This document shows, piece by piece, positions 1-8,527 of a stretch of 64,000 nt of DNA; the stretch's first letter is position 1; each line of letters begins with the position of its first letter. Location of the stretch: positions 39,338 to 103,337 of the forward strand of contig JAJPJG010000055.1 in the NCBI GenBank assembly GCA_021324395.1, written 5' to 3'. A model generated the notes under the pieces. It had not been told where the DNA came from. It did no database searches and saw nothing but the letters and a program-made list of their open reading frames with translations. The translations under genes and the position numbers were made by a program. This DNA comes from Spartobacteria bacterium. GTDB lineage: Bacteria; Verrucomicrobiota; Verrucomicrobiia; Chthoniobacterales; Chthoniobacteraceae.

Positions 1-400
1 CTGCAATGGTAACAGTATTTGTAGCATTAAAAGTATCCTGAAATGTTAAGCTATTCGCATACACGTTTACTCCAGTAATCGCTAATGCGGTAGGCACGAC
101 AGTGCCATTTGTCACAGTTCCAGCGAAGACGTAGTTGTAGGTTTTGTTACGATTCGTTGCGCCATTCAGTGATATGGCTGCCGAAGTGTTGGTGTCATAC
201 CAGATCGCGGAACTGCTACTCCATGTGCTGGCGCTGGTAGAATCCCAATTCAGAGTATCTCCGTTACTTTGAGCGTTACAAATCGAGCTTAAGGCTAGAG
301 TGATGAGTAATGTGGTTGCCAATAAAACCCATGAGCTTCGCAATGGATAAAGACGGTTTCGCGAATCCCGGAATCGGGATGCAAAGGTGGAGGTGAACAT
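1..400 (-). CDS. secreted autotransporter-like / beta-strand repeat protein, N-terminal part
   Basis: The gene runs off the left edge, so only about 133 N-terminal residues are visible. The ATG at 400 opens a basic stretch followed by a hydrophobic segment (WVLLATTLLITLALSS) ending CNA-Q, a likely signal peptide. The mature part is rich in Ser, Thr, Asn, Trp and Ala, with blocks such as WDSTSASTW and IWYDTNTSAA typical of secreted autotransporter-associated beta-strand repeat proteins in Verrucomicrobiota. The frame stays open to the edge. Function cannot be stated beyond an exported, probably surface or extracellular, beta-rich protein. No strong Shine-Dalgarno sequence is seen. The region just upstream (401-743) holds nothing I recognise, and the palindrome array at 744-929 follows. 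Confidence 0.7.
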   Translation of the reverse strand, partial: MFTSTFASRFRDSRNRLYPLRSSWVLLATTLLITLALSSICNAQSNGDTLNWDSTSASTWSSSSAIWYDTNTSAAISLNGATNRNKTYNYVFAGTVTNGTVVPTALAITGVNVYANSLTFQDTFNATNTVTIA

Positions 401-743
401 AGTTGAGGGGGTGAGTCTGGCTCGGGGACGCTGTTCGGGGGCGTCTAGTTGTTGTCTGTCGGTGCTGCTAATAAAATTGTCAAATGCGAATCTCATGAGC
501 GCGGCCTTAGCAGCGCGTGTGCCGCAGGGGCACCATCTGTTGCAAGTGCTTGCGATGCAAACGCAACATTTTATTTGAATCGTTCAAACAATGCAGAAAA
601 TTATATGAAAAATTGTTACGAAATTGTAACAATTCGCTCCCGAGGGGCAAATATCGTCACTACAGAAACGTTGATTTTCGTCCTCAGATTTGCACGGTTG
701 GACGCTCAGCTTTGGCCTTAAGGGGCACACCGTTTCAGGTGCC

Positions 744-929
744 CATTGTCGATTTTAGCAATGGCCTCCAAACTCGTTAGGATGCATTTGTCAAAGTTTA
801 CAATGCGTCCCTAACTCGGTGGGATGCCATTACAAACTTTTACAATGGCTCTTCATGGAGTTGGAGGGGCATTGTCAATGTGCAATGGCACTTTTTGGTT
901 TTGGGATGGCATTGTCAAAGTTTGCAACC
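744..929. repeat. array of five imperfect palindromes with about 42-bp spacing
   Basis: Five copies of an imperfect palindrome of the form CATTGTC-AA-TTT-ACAATG start at 744, 785, 828, 870 and 910. Each copy is 18-21 bp and the start-to-start distances are 41, 43, 42 and 40 bp, about four helical turns. The spacers differ, so this is not a simple tandem duplication. The fifth copy is the least symmetric. The array lies in a gene-free stretch between the exported protein starting at 400 and the small zinc-ribbon gene at 1085. The form suggests a cooperative DNA-binding platform, but the binding protein is unknown. No gene is seen in the rest of 401-1084. Confidence 0.65.
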
Positions 930-1084
930 GCCTGCGCCGGCTGCTTCCGCGCCGGCAAAAGCGACGGTATGACCGCAGCGGCGGGTTTTTCGCAGTGCTC
1001 CTTTTCCGCCAAAGATCCGGCGAAGTTTGAATTTGGCGGCTTTCGTTTTACACTCACGGCGTGGATCGCCAAAACGTCAGCAAA

Positions 1085-1231
1085 ATGATCGAATGCGCGT
1101 CGTGTGGCCGCCCGACGCCTGCGGGATCGCATGTGCAGCGGGTGATGTGCCCGGAATGCGTTGCCGCAGGGAAGGAATTTCCGCGCGAGGTGCAGATGCT
1201 TTTGTTTCCTGCTACGCAGCCGGAAGGCTGA
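1085..1231 (+). CDS. small CxxC zinc-ribbon protein
   Basis: A 48-residue open frame with two metal-binding pairs: C4-x2-C7 (ECASCGRP) and C22-x2-C25 (MCPECVAAG), 18 residues apart, then a short tail ending in EG. The regular CxxC...CxxC spacing and high-GC codon use support a genuine structural zinc ribbon. An in-frame GTG at 1061 could extend it by eight residues; neither start has a clear ribosome site. No partner gene is evident, as the neighbours are the palindrome array and tRNA-Phe. Function unknown. Confidence 0.5.
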   Translation: MIECASCGRPTPAGSHVQRVMCPECVAAGKEFPREVQMLLFPATQPEG

Positions 1232-1288
1232 TCCCAATGCCAACGGCTTGAGTCCCTTTGTTCGAATGCTCAGGCTGGTTAAAAAAGG

Positions 1289-1361
1289 TGGCTAGGGAGG
1301 GAATCGAACCCCCGACACGAGGATTTTCAGTCCTCTGCTCTGCCAACTGAGCTACCTAGCC
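1289..1361 (-). tRNA. tRNA-Phe (GAA)
   Basis: The minus strand folds into a standard cloverleaf. A 7-bp acceptor stem, GGCTAGG with CCTAGCC, flanks a D-arm containing AGCTCAGTTGG. The anticodon stem GAGGA/TCCTC has the loop CTGAAAA, so the anticodon is GAA (Phe). The T-arm contains GGTTCGATTCC. Genomic sequence after the discriminator A supplies CC and then a T run that may terminate transcription. Confidence 0.95.
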
Positions 1362-1527
1362 ATTTGTCGCGAGCGCGAGCGGAGGTGTTTTATTACACCA
1401 GCGAGGATTTCGAGCAACCGGAAAATCGCTGATTTTTTTGAAAAAGAAAAACTTTGTCTGTTGATGCATCGGGATGCAGCCGCGGCGAATTTTCGTTTCG
1501 TTTAATAAGTGGCAACCCACTAAACAA

Positions 1528-1734
1528 ATGAGCGATCACGTTTACAAAAAAATCGAGCTTGTCGGCTCCTCGCCGAACAGCATTGAAGATGCCGTTAAAA
1601 ACGCCATCGAGCGCGCAAGCAAAACGCTGCGCAACCTGCGCTGGTTCGAAGTCGTCGAAACCCGCGGGCATCTCGACGGCGGAAAAATCGCGCACTGGCA
1701 GGTGACGATTGAGGTCGGTTTCACGCTCGACTGA
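1528..1734 (+). CDS. dodecin (flavin-binding)
   Basis: A 68-residue protein of the dodecin family, small proteins that assemble into hollow dodecamers and store or buffer flavins in the cytoplasm. It matches the family in length and pattern: an N-terminal strand ([10 protein letters not shown]), a helix beginning with [17 protein letters not shown], then strands containing [12 protein letters not shown] and WQVTIEVGF. The conserved Trp of the RWFEV strand contacts the flavin in characterised dodecins. The ATG at 1528 gives the standard family N-terminus; a longer upstream start would add an unrelated extension. It stands alone and converges with araA, 33 bp beyond its stop. Confidence 0.9.
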   Translation: MSDHVYKKIELVGSSPNSIEDAVKNAIERASKTLRNLRWFEVVETRGHLDGGKIAHWQVTIEVGFTLD

Positions 1735-1767
1735 GCTTTCTCGCGAGCGTTTACCGGCAGGTTTTTT

Positions 1768-3282
1768 TTACAGCCGCCCCAATCCCGGCGCGAGGTGGTA
1801 GTAGATTTCGTTATTGCGGAGGTCTTGCTTGAACCCGCGCAGACGCGTGTCGGCATCGATGATGGCGAGCTCGATACCAGCAATCTCAGCGAAATCTTCC
1901 ATGTGCTCGGTGGTGACCGAGTAGCTGAAGCCGGTGTGGTGCGCGCCGCCGGCGTAGATCCACGCGGCGCATGCGGTTTTGAAATCGGGCCGGCATTTCC
2001 AGACGGCGCGGGCAACAGGAAGTTTCGGCAGCGGCTGCGGCGGGGCGATGACGTCGACTTCGTTCACAAGCAGGCGGAAGCGGTTGCCGAGGTCCATGAT
2101 GGCGGCATTGATGGCGGGGCCGGCGGGGGCGTCGAATACCAGGCGAACCGGGTCTTCCTTGCCGCCGATGCCGAGCGGGTGAATCTCGACTTTTGGTTTT
2201 CCCGAAGCGATGGACGGGCAGATTTCCAGCATGTGCGAGCCGAGCACCAGATGGCCTTTGGGATTCAAGTCGTAGGTGTAGTCCTCCATGAACGACGTGC
2301 CGCCGGGCAGATCGGCCGCGATGACTTTCATCGCGCGGACGAGCGCGCATGTTTTCCAGTCGCCCTCGCCGCCGAAGCCGTAGCCGTCGGCCATCAGGCG
2401 CTGCGTGGCGATGCCGGGGAGCTGTTTCAGCCCGTGCAAGTCCTCGAACGTGTCGGTAAAACCGAGGAAGTTTCCGTTTTCCAAAAAGGCGCGCAGACCG
2501 AGCTCCTGTCGCGCGACGTAACGCAGCGACTCGTGGCGCTCGCCATTTTTCTTGAGTCCGTCGGCGACGGTGTAGAGCTGCTCGTATTCGGCGCAGAGCT
2601 TCGTGACGGCGGAATCGCTGATGTCGTTCATCGCCTGCACGAGGTCGCCGACGCCGTGGTAGTTGACGGAGAAACCGAGCTTCGCCTCGGCGGAAACTTT
2701 GTCGCCCTCGGTCACGGCGACGTAGCGCATGTTGTCGCCGAAGCGGACGAATTTGCCGCCCTGCCAGTCGTGCCATGCGCGCGTGACGCGCATCCATGCG
2801 CCGATGCGATCCTGCGCCTGCTCGTCGCTCCAGTGGCCGACGACGACTTTGCGCTGCGTGCGCAGTCGGGCGTGAATGAAGCCGTGCTCGCGATCGCCGT
2901 GCGCGGCCTGGTTGAGGTTCATGAAATCCATGTCGATCTCGCTCCACGGCAGATCGCGATTGAACTGCGTGTGCAAATGCAGCATCGGTTTCTTCAGCAG
3001 CGAAAGTCCACCGATCCACATTTTCGATGGCGAAAACGTGTGCATCCAAAGCACGAGACCGGCGCAATTTTGTGCGCCGTTTGCCTCGAGGCAGAGTGCG
3101 CGGATTTCCTCGGGTCGCGTGAGGATCGGCTTGAATACAAGCTTCAGCGGCAGCCGCTTCGTGGCGTTCAGTTCGTCGACGATCTTCTGCGAATTGGCGG
3201 CGACCTGTTTCAGCGGGCCCTCGCCGTAGAGATGTTGGCTGCCGGTGATGAACCAGATTTCGGGAATTGGAGCGTTTTTCAT
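1768..3282 (-). CDS. araA: L-arabinose isomerase
   Basis: Converts L-arabinose to L-ribulose, the first step of bacterial arabinose catabolism, as a Mn-dependent cytoplasmic oligomer. At 504 residues it matches the usual length (about 500). The N-terminus [14 protein letters not shown] is the family signature. The metal-ligand regions are all present: [12 protein letters not shown] (Glu), [10 protein letters not shown] (Glu), [10 protein letters not shown] (His) and GGAHHTGFS (His). The start at 3282 was preferred over one ten codons upstream (3312) because it gives the normal N-terminus. No araB or araD is adjacent, so the rest of the pathway lies elsewhere. Confidence 0.95.
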   Translation of the reverse strand: MKNAPIPEIWFITGSQHLYGEGPLKQVAANSQKIVDELNATKRLPLKLVFKPILTRPEEIRALCLEANGAQNCAGLVLWMHTFSPSKMWIGGLSLLKKPMLHLHTQFNRDLPWSEIDMDFMNLNQAAHGDREHGFIHARLRTQRKVVVGHWSDEQAQDRIGAWMRVTRAWHDWQGGKFVRFGDNMRYVAVTEGDKVSAEAKLGFSVNYHGVGDLVQAMNDISDSAVTKLCAEYEQLYTVADGLKKNGERHESLRYVARQELGLRAFLENGNFLGFTDTFEDLHGLKQLPGIATQRLMADGYGFGGEGDWKTCALVRAMKVIAADLPGGTSFMEDYTYDLNPKGHLVLGSHMLEICPSIASGKPKVEIHPLGIGGKEDPVRLVFDAPAGPAINAAIMDLGNRFRLLVNEVDVIAPPQPLPKLPVARAVWKCRPDFKTACAAWIYAGGAHHTGFSYSVTTEHMEDFAEIAGIELAIIDADTRLRGFKQDLRNNEIYYHLAPGLGRL

Positions 3283-3357
3283 TGGGTGGAAAGGGCCCAG
3301 AGATGGCCGCAAATCCGACCGATGGTCAAGCTCCGCCGCAGAGGAATGCGTTGTATT

Positions 3358-3792
3358 TTAAAAATACGAGAGCAACTCGCTCTTCGGAATCTTCGTCAAG
3401 TCGGCGCTGACGTTCTTCATCATCGTCTGCCGCGAGCGCTGACTGAGACTTTCCAGGACGCGCGAGTTGACCTCGTTGCTCGCTGCGAGATACCAGATGT
3501 TCTCGTTCGCGACGAGCTGGTCGATCCGCTCGGCGATTTGCTTCACGAGCCGGCGATCCATTTCCAAAAGAAGATTGTGATTTTCACCAATGGACATGCC
3601 GCCGGGACCGGTGCCGAGTCCGGGAAAACGGCCGGCTTTGTCCGTGACTTTGTCGAGCAGTTTGCCGTGCGCATCGACCAGCTCGATGTCGTCAACGAGT
3701 TCGATGCGCGGCTTGATTTCCATCGGGTCGTGCGTAACCCGATACGCTTTCAGATGCCCAAGATCGGCGACGACGATCAACTTGTCTGCCAT
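3358..3792 (-). CDS. host attachment-like protein (PF10116 type)
   Basis: A 144-residue cytoplasmic protein opening with ADKLIVVADLGHLKAYRV, the nucleotide-binding-like first strand and loop of the 'protein required for attachment to host cells' family. The C-terminal half (LVANENIWYLAASNEVNSRVLE) resembles the eRF1-domain-3-like fold reported for this group. The family name comes from an Agrobacterium mutant, and its biochemical role is unclear. It is transcribed divergently from ruvC across about 100 bp. The final KSELLSYF is compatible with the family end. Confidence 0.7.
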   Translation of the reverse strand: MADKLIVVADLGHLKAYRVTHDPMEIKPRIELVDDIELVDAHGKLLDKVTDKAGRFPGLGTGPGGMSIGENHNLLLEMDRRLVKQIAERIDQLVANENIWYLAASNEVNSRVLESLSQRSRQTMMKNVSADLTKIPKSELLSYF

Positions 3793-3895
3793 AATGGATT
3801 CCTCCGAGTAGATGATTCTAGCGAGATGCAGAAAGGCATACTCATTTTTCTAATCGAACTGCCCGCTTTGATTGCGTCTTTTATGTGGTAGAAAA

Positions 3896-4405
3896 ATGTG
3901 CATGCGCGTCCTTGCCATTGATCCCTCGCTCCGCAGCACCGGCTTTGCCGTGCTGGAAAACGGCAATGGCAAAGTGCGCGCGGTTGAGTTTGGCATCATC
4001 AAAAATGCGGACAAGCTGCTGCCATCGTCATGTCTCGTCGCGATTCGCGACCGGCTCGCGGAGCTGATTCACAAGCACGAGCCGAACTGCGCGGCAGTCG
4101 AGGGCGTGATTTTTGTGCAGAGCCATCGCATCGCCATTACACTTGGCGCTGCGCGCGGCGCGGCGATTCTCGCGCTCGCGGAACGCGGTCTGCCGGTTTT
4201 CGAATACGCGCCACGGCGCGTTAAACAAGCGGTCGTCGGTCGCGGCACCGCGCAAAAAGCGCAAGTCGGCTTCATGGTGCGCGCACTGCTCGGCCTTACC
4301 GAGACTCCATCGCCCGACGCTGCCGATGCCATCGCGATCGGGCTGACGCATTTTCAAAATCAAAATGCCGCGCTGCACGGCATTGCGCGCTCAAATCAGA
4401 TTTGA
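3896..4405 (+). CDS. ruvC: Holliday junction endodeoxyribonuclease RuvC
   Basis: Resolves Holliday junctions together with RuvAB. The 169-residue product has the RNase H-like acidic catalytic set: D9 in AIDPSLRSTG, E69 in AAVEGVIF, and D141/D144 in SPDAADAIA. The start at 3896 gives MCMRVLAIDPS; a longer frame reaches upstream but lacks family support. The stop TGA overlaps the ATG of lipB by one base (TGATG), so the two genes are probably translationally coupled. No ruvA or ruvB is adjacent. Confidence 0.95.
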   Translation: MCMRVLAIDPSLRSTGFAVLENGNGKVRAVEFGIIKNADKLLPSSCLVAIRDRLAELIHKHEPNCAAVEGVIFVQSHRIAITLGAARGAAILALAERGLPVFEYAPRRVKQAVVGRGTAQKAQVGFMVRALLGLTETPSPDAADAIAIGLTHFQNQNAALHGIARSNQI

Positions 4406-5079
4406 TGGAGCTTCATTCCTCATCCTTCATTGTTCATTCGCCATTTTCTTCATGGCTCGGCCGCATTGGCTACGAAGAAGCGTTGGCGCTGCAGGAATCG
4501 CTTGTTAAACAACGTGCCGCAGGCGAAATCGACGACCGGCTACTTTTGCTCGAGCACGATCCGGTTTACACGATCGGCCGCACCCCCGACCAATCGAGCC
4601 TGCGCGGCGCGATGCATCTCCCCCACCCGCTCGTGCAGATTAATCGCGGCGGCCAGGCAACGTATCATGGGCCCGGGCAGCTCGTCGGTTATCCCATTCT
4701 CGATTTGCGCCGGCGCGGACAGGATTTGCACCGCTACCTGCGCGCACTGGAGGAAATTTTGATCGAACTTTGCAACGCATTTGGTATCGCGGCGCAGCGG
4801 CGCGAATCGCTCACCGGCGTCTGGGTTGGCGCGCGAAAAATTGCGAGCATCGGCGTCGGCGTGCGTCACTGGATCAGCATGCACGGTTTTGCGCTGAATG
4901 TCTGCGGAGACCTTTCGCCGTTTTACCAAATCACGCCGTGCGGCATCGCGGGCGTGGAAATGACGAGCATCGAGCGCGAATCGGGCGCGCAGGTCAGTGT
5001 CGCGAAAGTCGCGGAAAAGATTGTTCCGATTTTTGAAAAGCAGCTCGCGCTACTCCTTGATTCGAGAGAGACGCAGTGA
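4405..5079 (+). CDS. lipB: octanoyltransferase LipB
   Basis: Transfers octanoate from acyl carrier protein to lipoyl domains, the first committed step of lipoate synthesis. The protein is 224 residues. Signature motifs are RGGQATYHGPGQLVGYP (81-97), the active-site lysine K145 in GARKIASIGVGV, and the catalytic cysteine C179 in ITPCGIAG. The first 16 residues (MELHSSSFIVHSPFSS) look like translated low-complexity TTCAT-rich DNA; the true domain begins near WLGRIGYEEAL, so the start may have been recruited to overlap ruvC. The 3' end overlaps the convergent dGTPase gene by 30 bp. Confidence 0.95.
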   Translation: MELHSSSFIVHSPFSSWLGRIGYEEALALQESLVKQRAAGEIDDRLLLLEHDPVYTIGRTPDQSSLRGAMHLPHPLVQINRGGQATYHGPGQLVGYPILDLRRRGQDLHRYLRALEEILIELCNAFGIAAQRRESLTGVWVGARKIASIGVGVRHWISMHGFALNVCGDLSPFYQITPCGIAGVEMTSIERESGAQVSVAKVAEKIVPIFEKQLALLLDSRETQ

Positions 5080-6252
5080 CGCTTTGCCGAGCGCGGGCGC
5101 CATTCCATCGCGTAAAAAAAGCCGCTCGTGTTCCTCCAGCATGTAACGGTCGGTCATGCCCGACAAATAATCGCAAACGGTCCGATGCAAGCCGTCCTTC
5201 GCGATGCGCCGCGATGTCGCGAGGCCGAGCAGCTTCGGGTTTTGAATATAAGCGTCAAACACGTTGCGCAACATTGTGCAGGCGCGCTGATTCGCCCCGG
5301 CGACGCGCGGATGGTAATACAAATTTTGATACAGAAACTTCCGCAGCTTGCGATTCGCCTGGAGCAGTCGATGGCTGTAACGAATGAGCGGCTTCCGTTG
5401 CCGGCGCACGGCGTCAACGCTTTTCGCGCCCGACTCGTCGATCAATTCCGCGCTCGTCGTAATCACGTCGTGAACCTGCCTGTCGATGATGCAGCGAATC
5501 ACATAAGTCGTCAGCTCGCGGCCTTTGAGTTTCGGAAAATCTTTGCGCACCTGCTCGTAGCTTTCCTGCCAGACTTCGAGCTCACCGAGTTGTTTTGGAT
5601 TGATTAAATCGAAATCCAGACCGTCATCCAGGTCGTGCGAGTAATACGTGATTTCGTCCGCCAGATTCGCGATTTGCGCTTCGAGTGACGGGCTCGTGTA
5701 TTTTTCGCCGCTCTTGCGCTTCGGCGGCGGGTCATAAAATTTCTCGTGCTTTTTTAATCCTTCAATCACCTCGAACGACAAATTCAATCCCGCGAATTTA
5801 GGATACTTCGCCTCGATAACCTCGACGATTCGCAAGCTCTGCACGTTGTGCTCAAAGCCTCCGTGCCCGTGCATCAGCTTGTTCAGTTCCTCCTCGCCCG
5901 AGTGCCCGAAAGGCGCGTGCCCGAGATCGTGCGCGAGCGCGATTGCCTCTGCGAGATCTTCGTTGAGCGCGAGTGCGCGCGCGATGGTGCGCGAGATCGA
6001 CGCGACTTCGATTGTATGCGTCAGCCGTGTGCGCAGATGATCGCCCGTGCCGTTTAGAAAAACCTGCGTCTTGTATTCGAGACGGCGAAATGCGCGCGAA
6101 TGGATGATGCGCGCCCTGTCGCGCTGATACTCGGTGCGGAATGGATGCTGCGGCTCGGAGTGCTTGCGTCCGGCAGAATCGGCCGATTTCTGCGCGTAAG
6201 GCGCGAGGATCGCCTGCTCCTGTTGCTCCAGTTCTTTGCGCGTTTTTAGCAT
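5050..6252 (-). CDS. dgt: deoxyguanosinetriphosphate triphosphohydrolase-like protein
   Basis: HD-superfamily dNTPase that removes triphosphate from deoxynucleotides. The 400-residue length fits the short Dgt-like class. HD-domain metal ligands are H79 in RTRLTHTIEVA and H108-D109 in ALAHDLGHAPFGHSGE, with a later Asp in ITYYSHDLDDGLDF. Its N-terminus carries the conserved HSRAFRRLEYKTQV. It lies tail-to-tail with lipB (30-bp overlap) and 9 bp downstream of the small membrane-protein gene on the same strand. Confidence 0.92.
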   Translation of the reverse strand: MLKTRKELEQQEQAILAPYAQKSADSAGRKHSEPQHPFRTEYQRDRARIIHSRAFRRLEYKTQVFLNGTGDHLRTRLTHTIEVASISRTIARALALNEDLAEAIALAHDLGHAPFGHSGEEELNKLMHGHGGFEHNVQSLRIVEVIEAKYPKFAGLNLSFEVIEGLKKHEKFYDPPPKRKSGEKYTSPSLEAQIANLADEITYYSHDLDDGLDFDLINPKQLGELEVWQESYEQVRKDFPKLKGRELTTYVIRCIIDRQVHDVITTSAELIDESGAKSVDAVRRQRKPLIRYSHRLLQANRKLRKFLYQNLYYHPRVAGANQRACTMLRNVFDAYIQNPKLLGLATSRRIAKDGLHRTVCDYLSGMTDRYMLEEHERLFLRDGMAPALGKASLRLSRIKE

Positions 6253-6261
6253 TGCGAACTT

Positions 6262-6576
6262 TTAAACATCATTTTTATCCCGAGCGCGAAAGATTTCCTC
6301 TTTTAGCCTCCGGCGCTCGCGCAGCGCCATCGCGCGCACCGCGAGCATGTCGAAAATTGCGAGTAACACAGCGCACAAAGTCAGCCACGCGCACACGGCC
6401 CAGTAAATCACGAATGCAAACGGATGCTCCGCGAGCAGGCCGCTCAAAAATGTCGCACCGCAAAACAACAGCACGAGAGCAATCATGACCATGACGAACA
6501 TTGTCATCCGCCGCGTGCGCTGGCTGCGAATGAGTCCGCGCGTGATGGCGATGACGAGACGTGCGGAATGTTGCAT
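6262..6576 (-). CDS. small two-pass membrane protein
   Basis: About 104 residues with two hydrophobic helices (MFVMVMIALVLLFCGATFL and FVIYWAVCAWLTLCAVLLA), followed by a highly charged cytoplasmic-looking tail (RERRRLKEEIFRARDKND). The start is uncertain: ATG at 6576 gives MQHSARLV, while another in-frame ATG about 17 codons upstream would still clear the divergent gene at 6688. No family is recognised. It lies just upstream of dgt on the same strand and may be cotranscribed with it. Confidence 0.6.
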   Translation of the reverse strand: MQHSARLVIAITRGLIRSQRTRRMTMFVMVMIALVLLFCGATFLSGLLAEHPFAFVIYWAVCAWLTLCAVLLAIFDMLAVRAMALRERRRLKEEIFRARDKNDV

Positions 6577-6687
6577 GTGTTTTAATTTCGCGCGGCAGCC
6601 GTGAACGGCGCGGATTTCATCGCGCATTTCGACGCGGGTGGCGAGCAGACATTTGCCATCGCGAAACGGAACTGTTAGCCAACAATA

Positions 6688-7368
6688 ATGCCGCAAGACA
6701 CGACCCGCATTTTTCTCATCCGCCACGGCGCAACCACTCTCACGGCTGAAGATCGCTTCGCCGGCGCGACCGATGTTCCGCTTTCCGACGAAGGCCGCGA
6801 ACAGGCACGCCGACTCGCCGCGCGCTTGAGCGGAGAGCCTGTCGTCGCGGTTTATGCCTCGCCGCTCGGACGCACGGTCGAGACGGCGCAAATCCTGGCC
6901 ACCCCGCACAAACTCGACGTGCAGACGCGCGATGGGTTGCGCGAAATCTCACACGGGCGTTGGGAGCAAATGACGCGGCAGGAAGTCGAGCGCACATTTC
7001 CGTATGAATCGGCGGCGTGGGAAAAAGATCCTTACACGTTCGCGCCGGTTGGCGGCGAAAGCGGTCTCGCCGTGACGGCGCGCGCGCTGCCGGCTTTAAT
7101 CGAGCTCGTTCGCGAGCATCCGGGCGATAACATTGTTGTCGTCTCACACAAGGCAACGATCCGTTTGCTGCTGAGTTCACTACTCGGATTCGATCCGCGC
7201 CGTTACCGGGACAACCTCGATCAAAGCCCCGCCGCGTTAAACATCATCGACTTCCGCGACCCGGTTCGCGCCCGGTTAACGTTATTTAACGATACGTCAC
7301 ACTACTCGGAAATTGGGCAGGCGATTCCCGCGATGCCGACAGCGCGATTGTCGAAGTGGTGGGAGTAG
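6688..7368 (+). CDS. histidine phosphatase family protein
   Basis: Phosphoglycerate-mutase-like phosphatase, 226 residues. The phosphorylated histidine lies in IFLIRHGATT near residue 11, with the second conserved Arg in YASPLGRTVETAQ. EISHGRWEQMT supplies the catalytic Glu/Gly region, and VVSHKATIRLLL carries the second catalytic His. Members act on small phosphate esters such as alpha-ribazole phosphate, fructose 2,6-bisphosphate or phosphoglycolate, and the substrate cannot be told from sequence. Because a B12-riboswitch locus lies nearby, a CobC-like role is possible but unsupported. Confidence 0.88.
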   Translation: MPQDTTRIFLIRHGATTLTAEDRFAGATDVPLSDEGREQARRLAARLSGEPVVAVYASPLGRTVETAQILATPHKLDVQTRDGLREISHGRWEQMTRQEVERTFPYESAAWEKDPYTFAPVGGESGLAVTARALPALIELVREHPGDNIVVVSHKATIRLLLSSLLGFDPRRYRDNLDQSPAALNIIDFRDPVRARLTLFNDTSHYSEIGQAIPAMPTARLSKWWE

Positions 7369-7372
7369 CGCG

Positions 7373-8473
7373 CTACTTTTTGCTCAGCTTCCAAAAGAGA
7401 TAGCTGCCGAGTCCGATGAAGATGATGTTCGGCATCCAGATCAAAATTTCCGGATGCGCCTTCGGGTTGTTGTGAACCCAGTCGGCGGCCTGAATGAAAA
7501 AGAAGTAAACGAATGCGACGATGAGGCTGAAAAGAAAGCCGATCGAAGTTTCCTTGCGATGCGCAGTGATCGCGAGCGGCACACCGATTAGCGCAAAGGC
7601 AAATGACGCGAGTGCGAACGAAAAACGTTTGTTCACTTCGGTGCGCGCAGCCGTTTGATCGTGCGCATTTTTTGTTTTTACGAGTTCCGAAAGCGTCATC
7701 TGGCTCAATCCGCGGCGACGCTGATTTTTTTCGTAAAGCTCTTTCAGCGAAATCGGCAGATCGACTTTGTCCATCGTGATGCCCTGGCGCACCTTCATCA
7801 GGTTGTTCGGTTCGGCGCTGTCGTGCTGCTCGTAGCGCGCATCGGTAAGGTGCAAAAGAATCTGCTGTTTTCCCTCGAGATCGGCCTGCAGCTGGCCGCG
7901 ACGGGCATGCACGACAGAAAGCGGATCATCTTTATCGTTGAGGTCATACATCAAAATGTCCTGCAACTCGGTGCCTTCCTTTTTTTCGACGTATATTTTC
8001 TTGCCGGGAAATTCATCGATCACCTGGTCGCTGCCGAACATCGCAATCGGATTGCTCGTCGCGATGTGGAAAAGCGCGCTCTTCATTTGTTCCTGCGCGC
8101 GCGGCGCGACGTCCACATTAATCCAAAGACAAATGCCGCATGACACCAGCGCGAGCGCGAACACGGCCAGACACACGCGCGGCACGCTAATGCCATTCGC
8201 GCGCAACGCGATCAGCTCGTTTTCCGCCGACATTTTGCCGAAGACCAGCAGCACTGCGGTGAGAAATCCCCACGGAATCGTGAACGTGAGCGAAAACGGC
8301 AAAATGTAGCCGATGAATGCGAGGATGTATTCGAGCGGCACGTCGTGATTCACGAGCAGGTCGAGCAACTGCTTGAACACATTGCCGAGCACCAGCACAA
8401 GGCTCAGCACCGCGATCGCGAACGTCGCGGTGAGGAGGATTTCTTTGCCGACGTAGCGGTCGATGAGCTTCAT
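7373..8473 (-). CDS. LptF/LptG-family lipopolysaccharide export permease
   Basis: Inner-membrane permease subunit that, with LptB and a partner permease, extracts LPS and feeds it to the periplasmic bridge. The 366-residue protein has the family layout: two to three N-terminal membrane helices (LIDRYVGKEILLTATF start; LTFTIPWGFLTAVLLVFG), the conserved SAENELIALRANGIS coupling region, a periplasmic beta-jellyroll-like middle (about 105-265), and three C-terminal helices. LptF and LptG cannot be distinguished here and no partner is adjacent. It converges with the phosphatase gene, 4 bp from its stop. Confidence 0.88.
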   Translation of the reverse strand: MKLIDRYVGKEILLTATFAIAVLSLVLVLGNVFKQLLDLLVNHDVPLEYILAFIGYILPFSLTFTIPWGFLTAVLLVFGKMSAENELIALRANGISVPRVCLAVFALALVSCGICLWINVDVAPRAQEQMKSALFHIATSNPIAMFGSDQVIDEFPGKKIYVEKKEGTELQDILMYDLNDKDDPLSVVHARRGQLQADLEGKQQILLHLTDARYEQHDSAEPNNLMKVRQGITMDKVDLPISLKELYEKNQRRRGLSQMTLSELVKTKNAHDQTAARTEVNKRFSFALASFAFALIGVPLAITAHRKETSIGFLFSLIVAFVYFFFIQAADWVHNNPKAHPEILIWMPNIIFIGLGSYLFWKLSKK

Positions 8474-8527
8474 GCGAACTGAAACTTCTCGTGTGAATGG
8501 AAGGCGATTGCAAGCCTTCGCGCCGCA

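Noticed and set aside
744..929. Possible CRISPR array
   Set aside because: Repeats are imperfect palindromes of about 20 bp with unequal spacers, only five copies, and no cas genes are present.
1795..3891. 698-codon open frame opposite araA and the attachment protein
   Set aside because: It is the antisense of two well-supported genes, has no family features and results from high-GC third-position bias.
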